Below, in pieces: positions 35,017-44,590 of a stretch of 64,000 bases of DNA. The notes under the pieces were generated by a model. It made no database searches, had not been told where the DNA came from, and was given only the letters and a program-made list of their open reading frames with translations. How positions within the stretch are numbered: the stretch's first letter is position 1; each line of letters starts with the position of its first letter. The stretch lies in assembly GCF_037975245.1 (NCBI RefSeq), contig NC_092562.1, positions 6,671,501 to 6,735,500 on the forward strand. The letters are read 5' to 3'. The position numbers and the translations under genes were made by a program. The DNA is from Apostichopus japonicus (Eukaryota > Echinodermata > Holothuroidea > Aspidochirotida > Stichopodidae).

Positions 35017-35737
35017 ATATGCAGGCGCGGATCCAGGGGGGTTCAGGGGGTCCGGACCCCCTGCTCTTGGCCAAAAAAAAAGAGAGAAAAAAAAAGAGAG
35101 AAAAAAAAGAGAGAAAAAATAATTAAATTAAACGCCAAATTTAAACATGTAGGACGGCAGAAAAGCGGTTATCCTCACAAGTCATCCAGGTGTGTCTTTT
35201 CCGTCAAATGAACTACAGTGTGCACGCGTGCTACACGTGCCAAAAATGCCTAACGATCTCAATTTTCAGACCGAAAAGTTTCAAACTTGAGGTGGTGTTC
35301 GAATTTTTTTGGGCGGTGAGGTTACAGAGCGGTAGGCTGCTAGGATGCGCTAACGAATTTTTCATGAGCAAACCCCTCACCCTTCCAGAATCCTGGATCC
35401 GGCCCTGCATCAAACAGTGGTGACGGAACGGGAGGGGATTGGGGGCTAAAGGCATTATGATTTTTGTATCATCTCAACTCATCTGATATGTAATATCATA
35501 TTTCATAGATTGTTTTTTTCTCATCAATTGAGAAATTGCAGACATGAGATCCATATTTTCAGGCTAGGTACATGCTGCTTAGAATACTCGGGAAGTGCCG
35601 TTTCCGGCCATCTGGGGGGTTTGTAAAGCTCCGCGCCAACCGATGATGGCGCTCCGCTTAGATAGTCTTACGTTCAGGTGCGGCTGGACCAGTCAGACCC
35701 CCCCCCTGTCACAAATCCTGCATCCGCCCCTGATATG
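35017..35737. mobile_element. Fourth-level transposon, TSD ATATG
   Basis: Element 35022-35732 starts CAGGCGCGGATCCAGG and ends CCTGCATCCGCCCCTG. ATATG is at 35017-35021 and 35733-35737. A purine-rich run (A and GAGAG blocks, about 35071-35118) follows the left end, and the shared hairpin module is at 35588-35666. An internal terminus-like sequence, CCTGGATCCGGCCCTG at 35391-35406, suggests it is itself composite. Confidence 0.85.
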
Positions 35738-35968
35738 TCATTGAATATTCCACAAAACAACTTTTTTTATGCCCACGAATCTGTCGAAACATGATTTTCA
35801 CTACTGGTAGAGATATAAAATATTGGAAATTCTGAATTTCCTGCAAACATGCGGCTGTGCCTGTTCAATACTCACTACTGTATCGCCTTAAAAAATGATT
35901 AGTGGAAATAGTTTCTCCAGGACCGTATCGTATACGTATCGTGGGTATCGAGTGCGTCTGATATACGA

Positions 35969-35984
35969 ACGTACGTACGTACGT
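35969..35984 (+). repeat. (ACGT)4 self-complementary microsatellite
   Basis: ACGTACGTACGTACGT, fully palindromic. Confidence 0.95.
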
Positions 35985-36013
35985 CTATGATGATATGCAC
36001 TGTACTGTACTGA

Positions 36014-36191
36014 TAAAAACATAGGTGAATTTCCACTCCATTGGAGTAAATCTTAACTCCTAATAGAGTTATATTCACTCATATTAGGAGTGAGGGTTAA
36101 CTCCAATAGAGTTAAATTTCACTCTTAATTTGAAGTGCGCCGAGTGATCACTCCAATGGAATGAAATCCACTCATTTGTTTTTAGAGTGTT
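36014..36191. mobile_element. Short foldback (MITE-like) element rich in ACTCC/GGAGT
   Basis: Left part AAAAACA...GAATTTCCACTCCATTGG and right part CCAATGGAATGAAATCCACT...TTTTTAGAGTG are approximate inverted copies. The interior repeats variants of AACTCCAATAGAGTTAA, many of them small palindromes. It lies inside the 34597-36762 element. No clear TSD was found. Confidence 0.6.
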
Positions 36192-37844
36192 GCTAGATAT
36201 ATGAAGAAGAAATTTACATACCAATACATGTTATCGGTCATCGATTGGCACAAAAAGCCAGATTCTGATGACAGCTGCCCCAATAAATGGCCGAATTAGC
36301 ACCGAGCCACCAATGTGGACCATTACCGAAACATCGATGCGTGTTAGTCTTCCATCCCCTTCCTCTAATGCTATTTAAGTCCACATGTGGGCATATCCTG
36401 CAAATCTACCGGTATAGCCTACAGGGGTTTGAGTTGGGAGAAAGGCCTTGACAGCTTGAAACGACAAATGATGCCAACTGCCCTCAAGTTAAAAGTCTGG
36501 CTGAGTTGGCAAGGCCAGTCAGCATGAAAGAGAAAAAACTTTTTTTGCATTTGTGTCACCAAAGTTGCACATCTTTTTGGTTGCTAATTTGCCTCACAGG
36601 TGCCATCTCCTGCGATCTGGGGGGTGCTGAAATCTCAAATTTTCTCTGTACGCTCCGCGCCAACCAAGGTGGCGCTCCGCTTAGATAGTAACCTCTGCCC
36701 CCCCCACAAGAAAGAACAGCCCCTCATGGCCCCCCACTCAAAAAAAACTAGCTACGCCACTGTGCATGTAATTTTTTGTAAAATAAATTTGCAAAAAGAG
36801 TACACCATCATTCTGTTAAAGTGAAGGTGAGAGGGGCACTCTGACTGCATCAATAGTCTCCATCTGGAAGGGGGCATCCAAGATGAAATGGCCTGGAGTA
36901 GCCTGGTAAAAAGTAGTTTGCATCACCACCTACTCCCCAAAGACGTAAATCCCAGCTCATTGCTCGAAATTGCAAATATATGCCCGGCAAACCATGAATA
37001 CATGATTTATTGGAAATAAATTTTACTCCAAACTTTCACGAAAAGTAGCACCAGATTGCATCGAGGACCTCCATATTTTGTGAAATTTTCCAAATGGGAG
37101 GGGGCACGCACTCCCCTTAGACCCCTCCCCAGGACGACGATTAGGCATTTCCCATCCGGGCCCCCCCCCCCCTTCGGCGAAATCCTGGATCCGCCACTGA
37201 TTTGGTCGCTGTCGGCAAATTTTGGGTCTGTCGGCAAAAGGAGAAAAGGTGAAGAGAGCGGAAGGGGAAGAAAGAAGGAAAGCTGAATAGAGAAAAGGAG
37301 AACGGGAGCTTCTTTGTCGGTTATTTCGATTTTCCAGTTCTGCATCTGATAAACTCATTCACCAATCCAATCACCCGATGCCTGCAAGTTAAAAACCTCT
37401 CGGCAAATAACTGATAATGTCACGGTCGTCAGTATAGCTACTGTAGCCAGGCTCAGCTAGACGAGTGCCAGAATCGCCGGCAACTCAGTGAAAGAAATGG
37501 AATTAAAGGCTTCCGTATAGGCCGTAGCCCATGAGTCGTGCTATCGTGTGACAACGTGTTGTTATTATCCTCTGTTCAGAATGACGTCATCGCAGATGTC
37601 ATTCGTTCTCCGTGGAAAACTTAAGGACACGGCTCACGAATTGTACACAATTTTTAACGTTTCTCGCTTGTATATCAATGAATGTTGTTATTTCTCATTA
37701 CCGGAAAGTTTTCTGAACATTTTCATCACGAAGTTTCACTATTTCAACGATCGGTGAAAGAGAAAACACAGTTCGATAATTGGTCCCAATTAATTCTTCT
37801 TCTGCCGACTGCCATAAAAATAATATCGAAATGGAAATTCTACG

Positions 37845-38416
37845 GTGCCAAATTTGACTTAAAATATACACCAGATTGCATCTAAGGACGTTTCAAAACT
37901 AAAAATTTTCCAAAGGGGAGGGGACACCCCCTCCCCTTAGACCCCTCCCCATTTCAGTCACCACTTCCAGATCAGTCGGCAAATCAAACTTGACTTAAAA
38001 TATGCACCAGATTGCATCAAATGACGTTTCAAACTAAAAATTTTCCAAAGGGGAGGGGGACACCCCCTCCCCTTAGACCCCTCCCCATTTCAGTCACCAC
38101 TTCCAGATCCGTCGGCAAATCAAATTTGACATAAAATATACACCAGATTGCATCTAAGGACGTTTCAAAACTAAAAATTTTCCAAAGGGGAGGGGACACC
38201 CCCTCCCCTTAGACCCCTCCCCCATTTCAGTCACCACTTCCAGATCAGTCGGCAAATCAAATTTGACTTAAAATATGCACCAGATTGCATCAAATGACGT
38301 TTCAAAACTAAAAATTTTCCAAAGGGGTGTCCCCCTAAAAGGGGAGGGGGACACCCCCTCCCCTTAGACCCCTCCCCCATTTCAGTCACCACTTCCAGAT
38401 CCGTCGGCAAATCAAA
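37845..38416 (+). repeat. Four tandem copies of a 135-155-bp transposon subterminal module
   Basis: Each copy reads CACCAGATTGCATC, then AAGGACGTTTC or AATGACGTTTC, then AAAATTTTCCAAAGG, a G/C palindrome, CTTAGACCCCTCCCC, CAGTCACCACTTCCAGATC and GTCGGCAAATC. The palindrome (GGGGAGGGG...CCCCTCCCC around ACA) gives a 10-12-bp perfect stem with a 3-base loop. Copy four has an inserted GGGTGTCCCCCTAAAA. Related single copies lie near the right ends of the two enclosing elements (37060 and 38862), so a subterminal segment has been amplified inside the transposon. Confidence 0.88.
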
Positions 38417-39009
38417 TTCTCCACACCCCCCCCCCCCCCCAACAAAAAACCTTCGCTACGCCCCTGAATAGGAAGCAAGAAATAATCACAAATTCCGATA
38501 TATTTTTGGTCGGTGATCCGTTTCCGCTTATTATCAGGCCCTCCCTTAAAAATACTTCAGGTTCTTGGCGACTACGTTGCGTTAGATAGTGTAAAACCGC
38601 CTACACCCCCATTTCATTAATAAGTATATCATAATTATCTCATTGAACATATCTTGTTTTATGTTTTTTCTTGGGGTGAATCTGGCGTCATAATTTTCGC
38701 GCAAAAGAAAAAACGAATCGACGCAATAATAGTGTATCCATTGTACATGCACTGTTGAGCGTTCTAAAATATGTGTCTATCGAGCAAAAATGTGTGCACA
38801 AAAAAGCATGTCTGCAACGTTTCTGGTTTTTCTAGTTTTTGGCGAAATGTTTCACCATTTTGCATCTAAGCACTCACAATTAATCAAAAATTTCCAAGGG
38901 GGAGGGGGCCCCTCCCCCTAGACCCTCCCCCAGGACGCAGATTACTAAAGTACTACCATCGGGATGTCGGCCCCCCCTTTCTCAAAATCCTGGATCCGCC
39001 CCTGCTATG

Positions 39010-40783
39010 TACTGTTTTTCTAACATATTAAAGAGAAATTTTGACACGGACTATTCCTTTAATTCATTAACTTTTCATAACTGATTTTTTTTTTCCAGAG
39101 AAAAAGTAACAATAACTGGCATTGGATTTTGAGGCATTACCTGGCACTCTCGTTTGTGTGGGGATGCAGTTTATAAAATATTAAAGCGACCAAAAGGAAA
39201 GGTTACCCTCTATTACATCTATAAAGGGATGATTGCGGGTTGTGAACCTAATGTGTGCGGACCGCGGACCTAAATGTCACATGGTGTACATCTGAGCCAG
39301 GCCCAGATGAACTACATTTGAGTAGACATATGACCAGTTTGCTTTGATGTTGCTTTCTTGTGTGCTTCTCATTTTCTCAATAAGGTTATTTATCTCCAAG
39401 CTGAATATTCCAGGCAGTGTACCGAAGTGATAAACTCATAAATGCAATCTTTCAAATTTTGATGATTATGTGTAATTTCTTCCATAAGAGAAATATTTGC
39501 TTATGAAAACTTTTAGGGAGCAAACAATGTTACTATGTGTAGCATCATACAATTCTTATTACTTGTCACTTACATACATGAACACTAGCTTGTTGTTCAC
39601 ATTGGACAACAAACAGGTGGATTTACTCTACGATAACAACAAGTATATCACCTAGCAGAAACAAAAACAAACGAATACAAGACAGGATTCTACTTGTTCG
39701 TTTCCTCGCAGTATATTTGTTAATAAATTCTGAAAATACATATCAGGTAGCAAGCAGTTTTGCAAACTAGACTGGCAACAACAAACAAATCAAAGTAGCA
39801 TTAACAAAGTACCAAGAGAGAGGTTAAAACTAGTCTGTGCATGTTATCTTAACTATGCCAACCCTCACCCATGAATGGCCATTAGCAGAGCAGTGAGGGA
39901 ATGTACATGTAAAAACAAGACTGATAGGGTAAAGACTGAATGATCTCAAGATGTTTAACTTGATGTTCCACTGATAACATTAATTATTAACTAAGTAGGT
40001 TCTTACATATCATTTCTTTTCCCTTCCCAAACTTTCAAACTTTCTGTGTTGGAATTGATCCACCTTTTGCTTGTTCTAAACACTGCAATAAAAATCATGC
40101 AAAAGAAGTAGGCAAGTAATGTAGCTATGGCCACTGTATAGTAGTAGTAGACATATCTCTGAAGTTATTTCCTATGCATCTCTCTAGTTCATAAACGACT
40201 GCTTATTCACCACTCCCAATTCATTCAAGTAGGGTTGTTGTTGTTCCTCTGTTCACTCATGACCTCCCTCAATTAGGTATTCTGCAGAATTTTCATACTT
40301 CAACACAATCATTCAAACAGCATTCTTTATTTAATAAGAAATTATTTTTTAACAAACTGCAGCAGTTTGTAACATCAGAAGTAAGGACAGTCTTCACAAT
40401 CAATTTCATGAGACAGTTGACCATTCTACGTTGATTCTCTGTATGACATAAGACAGATGAGCGCAGATAAGTATTTCTTGTTGCCAGTCAAATATCCTAA
40501 AGAGGAAAGCAGCAAAGAATTAATTGAGTCACATATTTGAGTTCCTAAAACATTAACTAATTAAACAGACAAGTATCAAAACTGTACTGTTGGTCCATTG
40601 ACTTTATATTCTGAATGCTTTCAGAATCTCACATTTTATGAGGGGAAATTTGGTCTAGTGCAGTCGAATGACGATAAAAAATGTTCCTCATCTCCATTTA
40701 TCTGCAACCTACAAGGCATCATGTGCCAACAATGAATCAAACCAGGTGGCAGTTGGCAAGACATCAACACTTAATATTATCTG
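39010..40783. other. No gene seen; possible distal ATP5F1D 3' UTR
   Basis: Unique-looking AT-rich sequence without coding signatures. On the minus strand, the first AATAAA after the ATP5F1D stop is at 40331-40326, beyond the 58-bp array. If transcription reads through the array, this part would hold the distal 3' UTR and cleavage site. Confidence 0.4.
40326..40331 (-). promoter_or_regulatory. First AATAAA downstream of ATP5F1D
   Basis: Minus-strand AATAAA (with an overlapping ATTAAA at 40335-40330) about 4.1 kb after the stop codon. The repeat array in between has no AATAAA or ATTAAA in its unit. Use of this site is inference. Confidence 0.35.
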
Positions 40784-43700
40784 TACCATCTATTAATTAG
40801 TATAGATGACCTAACACATCCCTGACTATTCGTAGTTGACTTACCATCTATTAATTAGTATAGATGACCTAACACATCCCTGACTATTCATAGTTGACTT
40901 ACCATCTATTAATTAGTATAGATGACCTAACACATCCCTGACTATTCATAGTTGACTTACCATGTATTAATTAGTATAGATGACCTAACACATCCCTGAC
41001 TATTCATAGTTGACTTACCATCTATTAATTAGTATTGATGACCTAACACATCCCTGACTATTCATAGTTGACTTACCATGTATTAATTAGTATAGATGAC
41101 CTAACACATCCCTGACTATTCATAGTTGACATACCATCTATTAATTAGTATAGATGACATAACACATCCCTGACTATTCATAGTTGACTTACCATCTATT
41201 AATTAGTATAGATGACATAACACATCCCTGACTATTCATAGTTGACATACCATCTATTAATTAGTATAGATGACCTAACACATCCCTAACTATTCGTAGT
41301 TGACTTACCATCTATTAATTAGTATAGATGACCTAACACATCCCTGACTATTCATAGTTGACTTACCATCTATTAATTAGTATAGATGACCTAACACATC
41401 CCTGACTATTCATAGTTGACATACCATCTATTAATTAGTATAGATGACCTAACACATCCCTGACTATTCGTAGTTGACTTACCATCTATTAATTAGTATA
41501 GATGACCTAACACATCCCTGACTATTCATAGTTGACTTACCATCTATTAATTAGTATAGATGACCTAACACATCCCTGACTATTCATAGTTGACATACCA
41601 TCTATTAATTAGTATAGATGACCTTACACATCCCTGACTATTCATAGTTGACATACCATCTATTAATTAGTATAGATGACCTTACACATCCCTGACTATT
41701 CATAGTTGACTTACCATCTATTAATTGGTATAGATGACCTAACACATCCCTGACTATCACAGTTGACTTACCATCTATTAATTAGTATTGATGACCTAAC
41801 ACATCCCTGACTATTCATAGTTGACTTACCATCTATTAATTAGTATAGATGACCTAACACATCTCTGACTATTCGTAGTTGACTTACCATCTATTAATTA
41901 GTATAGATGACCTAACACATCCCTGACTATTCATAGTTGACTTACCATCTATTAATTAGTAAAGATGACCTAACACATCCCTGACTATTCATAGTTGACT
42001 TACCATCTATTAATTAGTATAGATGACCTAACACATCCCTGACTATTCATAGTTGACTTACCATCTATTAATTAGTAAAGATGACCTAACACATCCCTGA
42101 CTATTCATAGTTGACTTACCATCTATTAATTAGTAAAGATGACCTAACACATCCCTGACTATTCATAGTTGACTTACCATCTATTAATTAGTATAGATGA
42201 CCTAACACATCCCTGACTATTCATAGTTGACTTACCATCTATTAATTAGTATAGATGACCTAACACATCCCTGACTATTCATAGTTGACTTACCATCTCT
42301 TAATTAGTATAGATGACCTAACACATCCCTGACTATTCATAGTTGACTTACCATGTATTAATTAGTATAGATGACCTAACACATCCCTGACTATTCATAG
42401 TTGACTTACCATGTATTAATTAGTATAGATGACCTAACACATCCCTGACTATTCATAGTTGACTTACCATGTATTAATTAGTATAGATGACCTAACACAT
42501 CCCTGACTATTCATAGTTGACTTACCATGTATTAATTAGTATAGATGACCTAACACATCCCTGACTATTCATAGTTGACTTACCATCTATTAATTAGTAT
42601 AGATGACCTAACACATCCCTGACTATTCGTAGTTGACTTACCATCTATTAATTAGTATAGATGACCTAACACATCCCTGACTATTCATAGTTGACTTACC
42701 ATCTATTAATTAGTAAAGATGACCTAACACATCCCTGACTATTCATAGTTGACTTACCATCTATTAATTAGTATAGATGACCTAACACATCCCTGACTAT
42801 TCATAGTTGACTTACCATCTATTAATTAGTATAGATGACCTAACACATCCCTGACTATTCATAGTTGACTTACCATCTATTAATTAGTATAGATGACCTA
42901 ACACATCCCTGACTATTCATAGTTGACTTACCATGTATTAATTAGTATAGATGACCTAACACATCCCTGACTATTCATAGTTGACTTACCATGTATTAAT
43001 TAGTATAGATGACCTAACACATCCCTGACTATTCATAGTTGACTTACCATGTATTAATTAGTATAGATGACCTAACACATCCCTGACTATTCATAGTTGA
43101 CTTACCATGTATTAATTAGTATAGATGACCTAACACATCCCTGACTATTCATAGTTGACTTACCATGTATTAATTAGTATAGATGACCTAACACATCCCT
43201 GACTATTCATAGTTGACTTACCATCTATTAATTAGTATAGATGACCTAACACATCCCTGACTATTCATAGTTGACTTACCATCTATTAATTAGTATAGAT
43301 GACCTAACACATCCCTGACTATTCATAGTTGACTTACCATCTATTAATTAGTATAGATGACCTAACACATCCCTGACTATTCATAGTTGACTTACCATCT
43401 ATTAATTAGTATAGATGACCTAACACATCCCTGACTATTCATAGTTGACTTACCATCTATTAATTAGTATAGATGACCTAACACATCCCTGACTATTTGT
43501 AGTTGACTTACCATCTATTAATTAGTATAGATGACCTAACACATCCCTGACTATTTATAGTTGACTTACCATCTATTAATTAGTATAGATGACCTATCAC
43601 ATCCCTGACTATTCATAGTTGACTTACCATCTCTTAATTAGTATAGATGACCTAACACACCCTGACTATTCATAGTTGACTTACCATCTATTAATTAGTA

Positions 43701-44464
43701 TAGATGACCTAACACACCCTGACTATTCATAGTTGACTTACCATCTATTAATTAGTATAGATGACCTAACACATCCCTGACTATTTGTAGTTGACTTACC
43801 ATCTATTAATTTGTATAGATGACCTAACACATCCCTGACTATTCATAGTTGACTTACCATCTATTAATTTGTATAGATGACCTAACACATCCCTGACTAT
43901 TCATAGTTGACTTACCATCTATTAATTAGTATAGATGACCTAACACATCCCTGACTATTCATAGTTGACTTACCATCTATTAATTAGTATAGATGACCTA
44001 ACACATCCCTGACTATTCATAGTTGACTTACCATGTATTAATTAGTATAGATGACCTCACACATCCCTGACTATTCATAGTTGACTTACCATGTATTAAT
44101 TAGTATAGATGACCTAACACATCCCTGACTATTCATAGTTGACTTACCATGTATTAATTAGTATAGATGACCTAACACATCCCTGACTATTCATAGTTGA
44201 CTTACCATCTATTAATTAGTATAGATGACCTAACGCATCCCTGACTATTCATACTTGACTTACCATCTATTAATTAGTATAGATGACATAACACATCCCT
44301 GACTATTCATAGTTGACTTACCATCTATTAATTAGTATAGATGACCTAATACATCCCTGACTATTCATAGTTGACTTACCATCTATTAATTAGTATAGAT
44401 GACCTAACACATCTCTGACTATTCGTAGTTGACTTACCATCTATTAATTAGTATAGATGACCTA
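40784..44464 (-). repeat. 58-bp minisatellite, about 63 copies, abutting the ATP5F1D stop codon
   Basis: The unit on plus reads GATGACCTAACACATCCCTG, ACTATTCATAGTTGACTTAC and CATCTATTAATTAGTATA. The array spans 3.68 kb with few changes between copies. Recurrent variants are CATGTATT for CATCTATT (in runs of 3-5 units), GACATACC for GACTTACC, CGTAG for CATAG and AGTAAAG for AGTATAG; a few units are 1-2 bp shorter. On the minus strand each unit offers GGTAAGT (or GGTATGT) and TACTAAT. The last three bases at the right edge (44462-44464) are the ATP5F1D stop codon. Confidence 0.97.
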
Positions 44465-44590
44465 TTTGCCAGTGACTGCAGCATCCATTGCTTCGTGGAC
44501 CTCTACAGCTATTTGTGCCTCCGCCCTTGCTTCGTCTGTGGATGCTGCTTGGAGTTCTTGTTGGGCCTGACTTAAACCACGTTTAATTGC
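44462..44590 (-). CDS. ATP5F1D: ATP5F1D exon 4 (C-terminal helices)
   Basis: Acceptor CACTTGCAG at 44591. It encodes AIKRGLSQAQQELQAASTDE, ARAEAQIAVEVHEAMDAAVT and GK, then TAG at 44464-44462. The stop coincides with the first bases of the 58-bp array, so there is no unique 3' UTR next to the coding region. Confidence 0.94.
   Translation of the reverse strand, partial: AIKRGLSQAQQELQAASTDEARAEAQIAVEVHEAMDAAVTGK

Larger units (their letters stand above)
34597..36762. mobile_element. Third-level transposon, CAGTGGCGTAGCTA termini
   Basis: CAGTGGCGTAGCTA at 34597 is matched by TAGCTACGCCACTG ending at 36762, a perfect 14-bp terminal inverted repeat. This is a different family from its host. 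The 8 bases on each side (TGCGTGAT and TGCATGTA) match at only 5 of 8, so the target duplication is decayed or absent. The termini look hAT-like. A copy of the shared hairpin module is near its right end (36599-36689). Confidence 0.8.
34492..37204. mobile_element. Second-level transposon, same family, TSD ATTTG
   Basis: Element 34497-37199 starts CAGGGGCGGATCCAGG and ends CCTGGATCCGCCACTG (one change in the terminal repeat). ATTTG is at 34492-34496 and 37200-37204. Its left arm is interrupted after only about 100 bp by the 34597 element. Its right arm has the CCCCTTAGACCCCTCCCC block near 37110-37130. Confidence 0.9.
33719..39009. mobile_element. Outermost of a four-level transposon nest, CAGGGGCGGATCCAGG termini
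   Basis: The outer element (33724-39004, 5281 bp) begins CAGGGGCGGATCCAGG and ends with CCTGGATCCGCCCCTG. CTATG flanks it at 33719-33723 and 39005-39009. It contains the 34497-37199 element, which contains 34597-36762, which contains 35022-35732 and a foldback at 36014-36191. A perfect 73-bp inverted repeat links 34033-34105 and 38537-38609. A solitary end CTTCGCTACGCCCCTG is at about 38450. No transposase frame was found, so all members need an enzyme supplied in trans. Confidence 0.9.

Noticed and set aside
35391-35406. CCTGGATCCGGCCCTG taken as the right end of the element starting at 35022
   Set aside because: The flank CATCA does not match ATATG; the terminus at 35732 with ATATG on both sides fits.
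34597-36762. Clean 8-bp target duplication for the CAGTGGCGTAGC element
   Set aside because: Flanks TGCGTGAT and TGCATGTA agree at only 5 of 8 bases, too few to claim.
40784-44464. 58-bp array considered as a CRISPR-like array
   Set aside because: Units are contiguous with no unique spacers and the context is an animal gene; it is a minisatellite.
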